DNA of 64,000 nt from Vesta saturnalis. Lineage: Eukaryota > Arthropoda > Insecta > Coleoptera > Lampyridae. Of this stretch, positions 10,769 to 22,687 are shown piece after piece (position 1 is the first letter of the stretch; every line of letters starts with the position of its first letter). Made by a program: the position numbers and the translations under genes. The notes under the pieces were generated by a model. It worked only from the letters and a program-made list of their open reading frames with translations, was not told the DNA's origin and did no database searches. The stretch lies in contig JARFJB010001910.1 in the NCBI GenBank assembly GCA_036346205.1, positions 5,881,501 through 5,945,500 on the forward strand, written 5' to 3'.

Positions 10769-11748
10769 GTATTTGGCAAATGTTTGTTATTTGCATAACA
10801 ATACAGTAGCGACTCTGCAATTTCAATTTCATCATGCCCGTAATTGGCTTTCACTGATGTTTTTGTCTTTCAGGATTTCTGTTAGCAAATGTATCATAAG
10901 TTTTGTGATTGTATGCCTAAACATTGACAAGAATAATATGTAACAACCCCTAGCATGACTTAAACTTTGATGAAGTAAAATATCTCGACCTTTTAAACTA
11001 TTGTATTGATTCTTTCCAAACAATGAACTACAACTACAAACAAATCCATTACCCTGCTTAAATGAAACACTCTAGGCATTGGAACTTATGTACCATCTAG
11101 CCAGGAAAATTCCAAGATTCTTAACATGAAAGTCTATGTTATAGCAAGCAGTTAAATGAGTTATTAATCCCACATTTTGCCAAAAAGAACTTTTGCAGTT
11201 CCCTTATAAACATTTGTAATTTCACACTGACCAATTGTAGGAAATGAGTTCAAGTTAAATCTGGTGAACATTTACAGAATCTTTGTTTAAATTAAATTCA
11301 GTGGAGAATATTGTGCCACATATATTACACATAACACTAATTTTTTGGAACTTCTTTTCAAAAACCCATTAAAAAATTGAAAAGAACACAAGTTGATAGT
11401 AAAGTTCAATCAAACAATCAAAATTTAGGTTAGAAGAGTTATTGAACTGGCGCATGCGCAGTACTTTGAGAATTAGCGGCAATATTGTTACAATCTAATT
11501 ACCAACTTTGATATTCATATTATAGCTTACATAAATCAAGACAGCCTCTGGTTTTTAGCAATGACATATAAAAATTACTTGAATTTAAGATGAAAATACA
11601 TATTTTTAAACCATTTGTTTCTTTTTTGCCATTTTGGTTAAGGGATAATCAAAAACACTTAACACCCATTTCTCTTTCTGAGAGATGGTAATTTGTTACC
11701 AAACTACCACTTGAGGCAATATTTTTATTAATATTTATTTTGTTATAG
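10769..11748. other. Probably MOSPD2-like intron; no gene seen
   Basis: AT-rich. Because the exon at 11749 begins inside the coding sequence after a splice acceptor, this stretch is most simply read as the upstream intron. Confidence 0.45.
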
Positions 11749-14700
11749 GTTCATTTTGCAGATGGGTCCCCAACAACTGAACCTAATTCCAGTTTCGTAG
11801 ATAAATCAGACAGTATGCTCCTTGTTGTGTTATTAACCATTTTCATTAACAAATTATTTTAGATGATGGTAATATATTGCAGGTTAATCCCACATCAGTG
11901 ATAACTTTTGTTAAAGAAGGAAATGAATTAGTTAGTGCTTTGGATCTTTATAATTCGGATAAACAAATTAACTTATCTTATAAGGTATGTTACTTAGAAA
12001 ACATTTATGTTTATAAAAACTCAAATTGCAGATGAAAACCACATCTCCGGAAAAATTTAGAGTACGTCCCAGTGCTGGTTGCTTAGCACCTGGTGAAAGG
12101 GCTACTGTTAATGTATCACTCTTACCTGGTTTTCAGTTAGGTGTGGTGTCAAAAGATAAATTTCTTGTAATGAGTATGCAAGTGGATTCTGTTGATCTCT
12201 CTGCACAAGACTTAGTAGAACTCTGGAAAGTACGTAAAATTTTCAACAAATCTGTTTGTTACTAAATTTGCACATTTTGCATTATATATGTTTTTAACTT
12301 TACTGGCTTTAGAATTGGATTCTACATGAAAAAGTAGCAATAGAAATTTTCCATAGAAAAATGTGTTGCAATTTCTTTTTATTTATAAAATTCTGAAATG
12401 CAAAAATTTTCATTTTCACGATTTAAATCCATAATCATAAATCTTATCTTCCGGGTTTCTACATTGTTTTAATGTAAATTGTACAAACTTTATACGTTTC
12501 GATAATATTTGCAGTTATTGCTATCAATAAAGCATGACACTTTTAAAATAACAATAGAATTTACCGGTGTGAAGTTATCCACGAATTTTTTTTTAACCGT
12601 CCACGGATATTTTTTTACAAAATAAACTAAATTTTGGCAAAAAAAATTGTAATATAGGAGACAGATAATGACATTTCAATAGGCTACATAATTTTATTAC
12701 CAAAAATTAAAGATTAAGTGAGTAAAAAGTTCTCAAATACGTGTTTTTGTACAAATTTCACGATGCTGTACCGAAGCCCCAAAATTTGTTTAAATTTTCT
12801 TGAACTATTGCAAAGTACACTAAATAAGAAACGTAATAACAAAAAATTGTGATGTAAGTATTTTTTATAACGCCAATAAAAATTCATAAAGGTTACGTTT
12901 AAGAAAGAAGTGTAATTTTAAAATAACAGTAAATTAAATAGGGTTGGGTATGTTATTCATTTGCATTTCTGTGTACAAAGAATACAAAGTTTAATCCGCA
13001 ATTCTTAGTAAGTCGCTTAGGTGCCTATTTTACCCAAGCATTCTCAATTCTAGGTATTACTATCAGAATGTCTCTTCCTTACTGAGTGTAATTACTTATT
13101 TACGTCGGTTTTAGTTATTTGCTTTGTTAGTTAAGCTGAGGCTGGCATTGTTGACAAGACCATAAAACTTAAATATGCAGAATTGGGCATTTGTTCCTTT
13201 CGGCTTTTCGTAGATTTTCACTTAAATTTTAATACCATTCAACACATTTTTCCAAAACGGCACTCTTAACGCCGTAACACTATGGTTTACTTAGTTTCAC
13301 AAGGACTATCGGAGTGTAATTACCTATTTAGATTTTGTGAAGTAGAATCGATATGGACGCATTTCATATCAACTTATGTCATTTCTTTTATAGTAAGGGT
13401 ATAGCTGTTAAAAAACTGAAAAAATTAAAGTCATGCAATCCTATAGTGGTAGAAGCCTCCACCATTTTACTAGGATGTGATAGTTGGACTAACCGTTTGA
13501 AAATAATCAATTGTGTGAAGAGGAATACTTCTAACATTTTAAAAAAAAAATTCTACTTTAAATCAATAGAATGTTTCATCTTCAATAACAGTGCTTGATG
13601 ATGTTCCATTGAATGATTTAGGAGAGGTTAGTGTTAATATTAGTAATATTGATGTTACTTCGGGTGATTTTAATATAGTCATATATGACGACTTATCTGT
13701 TTATGAACAAATGAACAAAGACTGTAACGAAGAAATTTGTGATAGTGCAAACGTTTGTAGTGTAAGAGACAAATCGGATATCAGTTTGTGGGATAGAAAT
13801 GTAATAAGTGATCAATCGGAAATGATTACTGAAAGTGTAGGGGATAGTGCTGAAGATAATTTAAACAAAACTGTAGACGTCACAAACAATAATGTAGATA
13901 TTGAACCTGATATAAAAAGATACTACGATATTTATCCAGAAAACAAAATTTTACCATGTAATACCAAAAACAATTTCCCAAACCCCTTGAAACCGACTTC
14001 ACATTTTTATTCATTTGAAGGGCGTATTTATATACAGCAGAAAGAACTTTCAACATTTTATAGCGAGAAAACAAAAAAGTTTGTTTCAAATAAATATATC
14101 TTTATAATACGCGAAAATTTTAAAACTATGAATAACACATGTCTTCTTAATATAAAAAGTTGCAATTACTTAAAGAATTCGATCGTTATATATGGATATT
14201 GTGCACATAGAAACTGCAAAAAATTTAAATTATATGGAAAGATCAAATCTGGTTTGGTAATAAATATATATAGTAACTCCTTAAATTATTTTCACGAAGA
14301 ACAACTTACTTCGCACGTTAGAGATATTGAAAGACAATTTACTGGGTAATCGCTTAAAAAATAAAACTGGAGCAAATGTACGTATTGAAGATATTAAATC
14401 ATCCCACTTTGGAGTTGATACTATAAAAAACCTGAGACGTATAAAAAGTGAATGTGTATATAGAAAAATTAAATCGGAAGCTAACGCCGCTAATGATAGA
14501 TCACGTAATGATGTTTTAGATATGTTTCTGATGCAACAAGATAATGCAAATTATCTTTACCAAGTATCAGTGCCATTTAAAATAGTAATGCAAGGTAGTG
14601 AGCAATTGTTTTTTATTATAGATGAAGATAAAGTAAATTTATATCTAGATGCAACGGGAACAGTTGTTCGAAAACCGTATCAAAATTGCAAGAGAGTTTT

Positions 14701-17700
14701 ATATTACGCTGGAATAGTTCAAATTAAATCACAAAAAGTAGTACCCGTATTAGAGATGATTTCTTCGAAACATGATACAGGATCTATTGCAACGTGGCTT
14801 TTAGAATTTAAGTATTTTTGTATCAAAAATAAAACGTCTTGGCCCAAGTTTAACATTGTCACAGTTGACTTTAGTCTAGCGATAATACATGCAATTTGCG
14901 AAAGTTGGAATTGTGTAAGTTTAAAAAATTATGTAGAATTATTATATAAATCGTTTTCAGAAAAATCAATCAATTTAGGAAACATAGTAATAATTAAGTT
15001 ATGCTGCGCACATTTTATGAAACTGATTTGTAGAGATATTGACAATTTTTACTTTAAGAAACCTATAGCGCAGTTATTAAAAGAAATTATAGCAGCCTTT
15101 ATAAACACAGAACGATTTGAACAATTGGAAATCCTTTTAAAATATTTTTTTAAACTTTTATTAGAAAAACAGGGTTCTAATGAGTTGAAACATTAATAAT
15201 AATTTATTAAAAGTAATTCATACAAACTCTGTGCTGTGCGAACATACCGAAGAAGAAAATGTCAAAATTAAACAGAAATTTCAGTCAGTCTCTTCCTCTT
15301 TTTATTTAGGTAACCCATTTTATATACATTTTATTGTCAATTTCGTTAAGGCAGAGGTAGCAAAACGTAACGGGACATGTATTACAAACGAATTTTACAA
15401 CGAAAAATTTGCTACATACTTTCTAAAGCGTTACATTCCGTTTATTCCTCTATGGACGTCCTTGTTTGGAAATAGAACTAATAACGCTCCAGTGGAAAAC
15501 TTTTTTGGGCTGCTAAAGAACAACATTTTAGATTAAAAATTAAACAAGAAGTGTTCTCTGTTTGTACGTTTAGTGCGGAATTACATAGTAGGTTGTTATA
15601 GAGAAAAAAAAGTACTCAATTAAAAGAAAAAGGTTCGCTTCTAGGAAAAAAGTGCCCGCTCTTTTTGAAGAAAGTTGGTCAAAACGACGAAAAAATCTTC
15701 ATTCATATTTTAAACAAAGACTAATAACAAAATATTTTAAAAATTCTTGTTTCGACAAATGATAATACAATACAAAATATAACGAGGAAAAAAACTATTA
15801 CACTACATTCCTATAGAAATTAAAAAAAAACACAAATTAGAAACTACCAAATATAGTGCAATAAAAGGTAAAACAAAAATAGACATAAAATACTACAGCA
15901 AACTGTGTATTCAAGGAACCCCTATTGAATATAGCAAAATTTCCCAAGACTACAGTAGCAGTATTTCATAAAGAAAAACTTTATTTTTCAGATATGGTTA
16001 CTTTAAATTTGTATAAAAATACTGCTACAATGTGGTTACCAAATTTTTTAATAGATTATTTATTAAAAGTATTATCCCATGATACTCCTTTTCAAATTTT
16101 TTCATGTCATATGGTGGATGCTTTTATTAAAGGAATGCAAAAATGGAATCCCGGAAATAAAAAAAAAATTTTATTTCCAATTTTAGTTTCTTCACATTGG
16201 ATGTTGCTTTATATAAACATGGAAGGAAATGTAGTTCATTTTTTTGATCCTTTGGTGAATTGTAGCAAAAGGGCGAAATATTACTTTGAAAGGATAATAG
16301 CACCTATTCAATAAGCTACAGAAATCTTAAATTTAGAAATAAAACATTTTAATCATCCTCTTCAAAAAGATGCCTGGAACTGTGGAGTCTATATAGTATA
16401 CTACGCTGAAATTTTAATTAAGAATGTTGATATAGATATGAACTTTACCCCAAATGACTACCGCCAGTACTTAAAGCATATAATTTATTCGAGCACGGAT
16501 GACATATCAAAAAATTGTCTATATTGTGGTGAAAAAAATCAAGAATTAAAATGCATTTCTTGCCACAGGTATAATCACTACATATGTGCAAATATCAAAG
16601 ATGTGACGCTGCAAGCACATATATGTGAATTATGTAATAATTAAACATTTTGTTCATAATTTTACGAATATCAATTTTTCAACATGTTTTTAATACGTTA
16701 TGGTATTAGTTAATTAAACTCAATTGATATTTACATCCCATTTTATTTTTAATAGATGTAAAAGATGTACTCTTTTCGAATTTTACCGCTGATATTAACG
16801 CATGGACACAGCTGTAAAAGGAGAAGTTATAGTGTACATAAGATTATTATTTGTTATTTGTTAACCGTAAAAATAATATTAGTGAATTACTTGTTAAACG
16901 TAGAACGTTGAATTAAATTAAATTAAAATTAGAGTGAATGGGGAAAGAGTGGAATAATTAGCTTTAATTGCAGTTTCTTTGTTACAGGTAATATTGAGGT
17001 ATAACAATAAGTGTAATAAGTAATTTTATATGGGTTATTAATAAAAAAATTTTAATTTCTGTGTTTCAGAGAAACAAATTGTTTTTACTTCACCGTACTG
17101 ATAAAAAAATTCCATTATATAGATAATATAACCTTTGTGAATTTTTTTTGACGTTATAAAAAATACTTACATCACAATTTTTTGTTATTACGTTTCTTAT
17201 TTAGTGTACTTTGCAATAGTTAAAGAAAATTTAAACAAATTTTGGGACTTCGGTACAGCATCGTGAAATTTGTACAAAAACACGTATTTGAGAACTTTTT
17301 ACTCACTTAATCTTTAATTTTTGGTAATAAAATTATGTAGCCTATTGAAATGTCATTATCTGTCTCCTATATTAACATTTTTTTGCCAAAATTTAGTTTA
17401 TTTTGTAAAAAAAATATCCCTGGATGGTTAAAAAAAAAATCTGTGGATAACTTCACACCGGTATAGAATTTTCTTTTTATTTATGAAATTCTGAAATACA
17501 GAAAGGTAAATTTTCACGATTTAAATCCATATTCATAAATCTTATCTTCTGGGTTTTTTACATTGTTTGTTTTGCTGTAAATTGTACAAACTTTATATGT
17601 TTTGATAACATTTGCAGTTATCGTCGCCAATAAAACATGACACTTTTAAAATTTTTTTTTTTTTGTTTTGGGGGGACAATAACTGCAATTGTTATCAAAA

Positions 17701-19012
17701 CCTATAAGCTTTTACAATGTATATCAAAATACACGATTTAAAAAACTCAAAAGTTAAATATAAAATTTCTGAAGTTAAAATTGGTTTCTACATGCAAAAT
17801 TAATAATGTAAGGTGTTTTCAGTTTTTTAATCTGCTTGGGAACATGACTGAAATGGGTATGAAAGTTTGCAAGTTTCCATATTGTCTATGAATTTCATTT
17901 TTTTTTAATGTTAAAACAAACATGAAGATATAATGTTTTTGCACATTCTGTTTCAAACAGATCACAGTGCAGATTAAGTAACAAATAGTTAGTTGTTTCA
18001 TTAGTACAGAAAATGCATTTTTTTGCGAATAAAACTTATCATTTTTTTCTCCAGCCACTTTTATCTTTATATTCACTCAGTTCACTATGTGTTTGGGAGC
18101 CCCTTATTTATGTCACTATCAGTATCAATACTATTTTATATAAAAGAGTATTATTCTACTTTTTAGTGAAAGCAAATTAAGGTGTACCTTTCAATTAATA
18201 TTTGTTAGATTTTACCTCTATAAATTTAATTCAAATGAGACAGATGTTAGTGAAATAATGTGAAGATATGTAAAGAGTGCCACCGGAGACAGCAAAAGTC
18301 GATTTGTGTTCATAGAAGATTTTCACTCAAAACATTTACATAAACTTACACTTGCATAAAATGAATATAAAAAGCAAAATTATATTGAATACCAATAATT
18401 ATTTATGACTGAAAACGTTGTTTGTGATGAACATGCCAAAATTTTAAAATTGTATATTGAAGTAATGACATCCCATGAACGTCATTAACACGAAGTTGAT
18501 GTTTAGTGAAGGTCAAATTACTTTTGTACAGTTGCCATTGAGACACCGAAGAATCCCGCAATCAGCCACTTTTGGTACAAAATACTGTCAATATAGCGTC
18601 TTATTTAGGTGGTTGGAGAAAAAATCATTTTTGAATTTCTAAATGTTTTATGTTGCAATGGTTATTAATGAAATTTATTTTTGTTTAGAGCACTGCAAAT
18701 AAAAACGTGTCTCAACATCGTTTACGATGTTGGCTGGGGGATGAAAATGTCAAGAATGGAAATATTGTACATTCAAACAATTCAGTGGATATGGAAAAGA
18801 ATCATTTAAACCAAATTTCGGATAAACTTTTACAATTGAGCAATTGTCAATCAGAATTGCATGTAGTAGTGAAACGTACACAACTATTACAGTGGATTAT
18901 AATATTTCTTGTTGTTTGTTTGGGAATGCTTACCATCTATATTTTCAAGAGTTCTATGAAGAGCAATAATTCGGAATTTTGTTACACAAATCCACAAGAA
19001 AGTGAATTATAA
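11749..19012 (+). CDS. MOSPD2: MOSPD2-like protein, 3' half: MSP domain plus C-terminal membrane anchor
   Basis: Four exons join in phase: 11749-11812, 11863-11984, 12032-12229 and 18689-19012, ending with TAA. Introns of 50 and 47 bp have GT..AG ends; the last intron is 6.46 kb. The product begins VHFADGSPTTEP, then has an MSP domain (VNPTSVITFVKEG, YKMKTTSPEKFRVRP, CLAPGERATVNVSL, KDKFLVMSMQ, then DLVELWK), then NVSQHRLRCW, and ends with a single hydrophobic helix (WIIIFLVVCLGMLTIYIF) and a short tail. This order matches MOSPD2, an ER-anchored protein whose MSP domain binds FFAT motifs at membrane contact sites. The KTTSPEKFRVRP stretch is the expected FFAT-binding surface. The N-terminal CRAL-TRIO exons were not found here. 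The last intron carries a 4.9-kb transposon. Confidence 0.88.
12363..12562 (+). repeat. 185-bp repeat unit, copy 1 (left of FB/NOF insertion)
   Basis: This unit runs from TTTCTTTTTATTTAT through CACGATTTAAATCC and ATCTTATCTTC to ACATGACACTTTTAAAA. It is repeated in the same orientation at 17472-17655. It contains CGTTTCGATAATATTTGCAG, a version of the end motif seen at 6888 and elsewhere. Confidence 0.75.
13353..15536 (+). pseudogene. NOF-like (FB element) Mutator-superfamily transposase, frameshifted
   Basis: Four + strand frames (13353-13598, 13591-14349, 14327-15196, 15231-15536) read as one protein with frameshifts near 13580, 14335 and 15187. The N-terminus has an acidic spacer, then FEGRIYIQQKELSTFYSEK and a CAHRNCKKFKLYG zinc-binding-like stretch. 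The catalytic part shows LYLDATGTVVRKP (first Asp), RVLYYAGIVQ, SIATWLLEF, FNIVTVDFSLAIIHA (second Asp) and NNAPVENFFGLLK (final Glu). These are the hallmark blocks of NOF, the protein of Drosophila foldback elements. All three expected acidic residues survive. Coding-like sequence continues in other frames to about 15700 (ALFEESWSKRRKN). Inactive as it stands. Confidence 0.82.
15925..16644 (+). pseudogene. Ulp1-type (C48) cysteine protease with C-terminal PHD finger
   Basis: One continuous + frame is interrupted by a single TAA at 16312-16314. The catalytic set of SUMO-protease-like C48 peptidases is visible: SSHWMLLYI (His), VHFFDPL (Asp), LQKDAWNCGVYIVYY (Gln and Cys). After a short linker comes a C4HC3 PHD finger: CLYC, CISC, NHYIC, then CELC at the very end. 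An upstream SCHMVDAFIKGMQKW block resembles the substrate-side region of these proteases. Ulp1 domains occur in other Mutator-like transposons, but I do not recall the PHD fusion being standard for FB/NOF elements. The first codon is unclear, and the open frame may be the end of a longer protein joined to the transposase. Confidence 0.8.
17472..17660 (+). repeat. 185-bp repeat unit, copy 2, plus inverted third piece to about 17745
   Basis: A direct copy of 12363-12550, at about 85-90% by eye, including TAAATTGTACAAACTTTATA and ATAACATTTGCAGTTATCG. Immediately downstream (about 17675-17745) the same end motif recurs inverted (ATAACTGCAATTGTTATC). The FB/NOF element therefore landed between two tandem units. 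Confidence 0.7.
17746..18688. other. Rest of MOSPD2-like last intron, no gene seen
   Basis: AT-rich, no coding frame with recognisable content. It ends with the TTTTTGTTTAG acceptor. Confidence 0.6.
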
Positions 19013-19836
19013 ATTACACTCTGGTATATTCAACCAGATATGTGCTTTTGTTGTTTATTTTAAACTTGTTACTGAAATGTGGTGCTTATCATTACAAATT
19101 CAGATACTGAATTTTAATATTTCTGTTTTATACTTCTGTCGTAATACAAATACCAGTATATTGTACATTTTACGGTACATATCTTAGATTAATTTAGAAA
19201 TTTTTATTATACATATATTATATGTATACAATTAAAAATAACATTGCCATATAAAAATTATTTTGCAATGATACCCAGTTGAATGCAATCGAACTTATTA
19301 AAGACTGACTTAGTTCATAATCATTACTCTCTGGGTATTATATTCTTAGCTTTAATGTACAGTTTTTTTATTATATAATGTATATAAATGTACTGGGTGC
19401 CTCAGATTTTAAAAACATTATGTTCAATTAATTAATGCTTTATATACATTTTAAAACAATTTGTCTGAATTCATTAAAAAATAACGCCTTCATCTACATA
19501 AATTGCAGAGTGTATATTTTTTAATGCATCTTTAAATTCTAAATACTTCCATTTTTAAAAATAAAAAATATATGTGGCACTAGATTATTTATTGGGTTCA
19601 TATTTTATAAACCACTCACAAATTTATAGTTTTTTAAAGGATATTGATTATATTTTTTTTACACTGTAAAGTATTGTAATATCCAACTTGAAAATGATCT
19701 GTTCTAGAACACCCACTATAAATGTTATGAAAAGTAATCTTTGTGATCTAATAACTGCAAAATGTTTCTCTACTTCTGAGAATGTAGATTGGAAGAAGTG
19801 ATATATGCATATTTGCTGTTTAGGTGAATTATGGTA
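19013..19836. other. MOSPD2-like 3' UTR and flank
   Basis: No coding frame. A possible AATAAA polyadenylation signal lies near 19560. No other feature. Confidence 0.4.
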
Positions 19837-20359
19837 CCCTAAACTGAGGTTACCTTGGCTCCCATTTTCAGATTTTTTACACTTTTCCTTCAATTAAAAG
19901 TGAAAGAACAGTAATATTGTTTAACGATTGTTTTTGCCAATATTATCTAATTTAAGGGTTTGAACAACATATCATATTTCTTTTTAAAACATGTTTTAAG
20001 TACCAATTTTAATTTTTCAAGTTTGGGTGAATGTGGCCCTAACTTCGGGACTATCGTATCCCACTAACGTAATACCATTCAAATCGGAGTTTGTAACACA
20101 GGGTCAATGTAACCCTATATATGGGGTAACTTGATACAAGTAAAGCCACAATACATTTAAAATAATTTGTTCCACAAAATAAGTAAGAAAAGCTTACAAA
20201 AATGTCAAACTCCAGAACTGAATTTTATCACAGATTGGATTACTGCCATGCACGAGGTGGAGGTGTTTTTGAATTTACAAAAATACCATTAGGTTTGCTA
20301 CAAAAAAATCAGTATAACACAACTTTTGTATTGTAAGTGTTTTTGTAACTTTGGTTTAT

Positions 20360-20556
20360 ATGTTAATTGGATTAGTCTGCCTACTTCCACGGTTTTGTTC
20401 GTTTTTTAACGCGACGTTTCGTAGCGGACTGCTTACGTCATCAGGCTGTCCTGTGAAGTACTGTTTTTCACTGCCTGATGACGCTTGCCGCTTGCGAAAC
20501 GTCGCGTTAAAAAGCGAACAAAACCGTGGAAATAAGCCGACTAACCCAATTAACAT
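20360..20556. mobile_element. Palindromic foldback MITE (197 bp)
   Basis: The two halves are near-perfect inverted copies: ATGTTAATTGG at the start and CCAATTAACAT at the end. Each arm carries an ACGGTTTTGTTCG block, AACGCGACGTTTCG, and a CCTGATGACG near the centre. Both strands therefore encode almost the same chance peptide (LIGLVxLxPRFCS), which is not evidence of a gene. Confidence 0.8.
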
Positions 20557-20639
20557 AACACAACTTATTTATAAAACGTGATTTCTAAATACAGGCTTAC
20601 TCTAAATCTACATGAAACTACTCATCTGCTACACTAAAA

Positions 20640-22230
20640 TTTCCTCTTTTATTTAAGTGTGGGAGAGGGTATTTTCTGTTTAATATCATCCCAACTGTAA
20701 ATCAAAACATCTTTCCTTTCTGGGCAAATGACTTTTTGGTTTTCATCATGCAATCTACTGTACGGCCATCTCCTTTTTTACTGGACATCTTCACTATAAG
20801 CCTTGGATAATAATCTTCATGCTTGACAATTACAAAATCCCCTTCCTTGTAGAATTGCTCCGTGTCTATAATGATACTTTCAGCTTGGAATCAGAAAAAC
20901 TCTCACCATTACAGTTCAGAATCTTCTGCTTCAAATTTTTAGTCTGTCATTAGATCTGTAACATCATCCACACTGATACTTTTGCCTGCTGGTACTTCTA
21001 GTTTCTTTTACGTTTTTTGGGAGGAAATAGCTCTTCTAGTGGCCTCCTCAATCCTCTACCAGCTGCTCCATAACGCTATCACCATTAAGAAGGTTTGTCA
21101 GTTTCTTTTTTGTGGCAAGCACGTCAAAACAGTTATTCTGTTGAGAAGACGAATGTCTGTGTTTTTGAATCCTGAAATATTTTCAGTGCGTTCAGGTACA
21201 AATGATCAACCAGCTGCTTCAGCAGCTGAGGACTCTTGGTAAATTGGAACTGCTACCTCTGTTTGTTTCATTCCATGCCACTCCTTTGTAGGGCCATAGT
21301 AAGCCACATCCAGGTTCTGTGTAATAATGTGAGTGGAATGTGGTGGCAAACAAATCTTATTTCGTTATTCTCGCACATTCTGAGATGTTCTAAGCTGATT
21401 TGAGAGCTGAGATTAGCTCTAATGACAACTTCTGGACTTTGTTGGTTCCTCAAGCAAGGTAGCAAGGAGGTAAGAAACCAATCTTCGAACAATGCCCTGT
21501 CAAACCAGCCACTTGTCCGGTTGTAGTGACAGCCCTCTGGAACACCTTCAGTCCACATGTTCTCCTTTTTTTATACACAATGTAAGGAGGTACAAGATTT
21601 TGTTGACTCCATAATTTGTTCAACATGTTATAACCCTCTTTTACTAATAACCTTATTTGTCCCAAGATCATTCCGTAGATTGGTCTCTTCATAATTCTAA
21701 ATATTTTCAGCTGGAACTTTCTCTAAAGCCACGTCTAAATGAATAAAATAGTCATTTAAATTATCATCTACAGCTGCACGAGCCCTTTTAATATTGCTGC
21801 ATGACGGCACATATAATTTCGAATGGCGCTTACGAAAAGAACAACCCAATCTGTGCCTGGCACCTTATTTTGAAACATTTTCACAATTAAACCTTTTTTA
21901 TCAAGATAATTGCTCATAGTTAATCTAAAAGCAAGATCAGTGGGAAACCATACTCAGCCAACTTTTTTATAAGAGCTCCAAACCTGCCTCCTCTTCTTCT
22001 GAAAATATGGTTGAATGTTGGTTCTTGGTGAAATGTCTTTTCAATTTGTTTTTTATCATGCTCCTAGGAATTTTGTAAAAGTCTGAAGCTTCTCATTGTG
22101 TTCTAATTGTAGAACGAATATCATTCAGACACGCCACTACAGTGTCTTGGGCATAGTTTTCAAATGTTTGTGTTCCTGACTCTCTTTCGTATTTCTTTGG
22201 AATGCTAGCTTTTCTGGATCTCATACAAAC
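20640..22230 (-). pseudogene. pogo-like (CENP-B/DDE_1) transposase pseudogene
   Basis: Reading the minus strand across frameshifts: MRSRKASIPKKYER near 22220 starts the helix-turn-helix region; RSMIKNKLKRHFTKNQ follows; the NY(D/E)ETNL box lies near 21680; PPYIVYKK and NMWTEGVPEGCHYNR then GWFDRALFEDWF lie at 21470-21590; ANLSSQISLEH (where the second Asp normally sits, as GDNLSSH) lies near 21400. The C-terminus has EGDFVIVKHEDYYPRLIVK at about 20790-20860. These are standard blocks of insect pogo transposases. Several frameshifts and stops make it a clear pseudogene. Confidence 0.8.
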
Positions 22231-22610
22231 CAACCAATTGTAGATTGCTTTATATTGTTATATTACAATAAACATATTTAAATTTATTGCTTCACCATGG
22301 GACAAAATCATTTTAAAACACGATTGTGGGTACATTGGCCCAAACTAGACTTGGGCCAAAGTTATCCCCTAAAATCATATTTGTGATTATGTTTCACAAA
22401 AACACTGAATGCCTTACAAAGATAAACAATAAAAAGTTATCTACATCACACATTTTTTATAGGTATTATATATTTTCTAACTACTTACCTAAGCTGGATT
22501 AATCTAAATATTTAGTGTGCAGTCACAACAATCACTTTCTTCAACACACAGCGTTGCCAATAAAATAAAAATAAAAGTTGGTGAATAACATGTCTCTTCA
22601 TTTTTCTTCG

Positions 22611-22612
<2 letters not shown>

Positions 22613-22684
<72 letters not shown>
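22613..22684. repeat. (TA)n microsatellite
   Basis: About 72 bp of pure TA. An overlapping IYIYIY reading frame is an artefact of it. Confidence 0.98.

Positions 22685-22687
<3 letters not shown>

Larger units (their letters stand above)
12563..17462 (+). mobile_element. FB/NOF-type Mutator-superfamily transposon with long inverted repeats
   Basis: The element starts ACCGGTGTGAAGTTATCC at 12563 and ends with its complement at 17462. Both sides carry the identical 9 bases ATAGAATTT (12554-12562 and 17463-17471), the target duplication length of Mutator-like elements. The inverted repeats run about 335 bp (12563-12897 and 17128-17462) with high identity. The total length is 4900 bp. The + strand interior has a NOF-like transposase relic (13353-15536) and a Ulp1-protease/PHD ORF (15925-16644). 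It lies in the last intron of the MOSPD2-like gene, in the same orientation as that gene. Confidence 0.92.

Noticed and set aside
20410..20515. Hammerhead ribozyme (CTGATGA ... GAAAC)
   Set aside because: Both strands contain the words, but the first base pair of stem II next to the core is C opposite C and no proper stem I/III could be drawn; symmetry of the MITE explains the words.
20351..20581. Similar ORFs on both strands at the 20.4-kb palindrome
   Set aside because: Mirror images produced by the inverted repeat.
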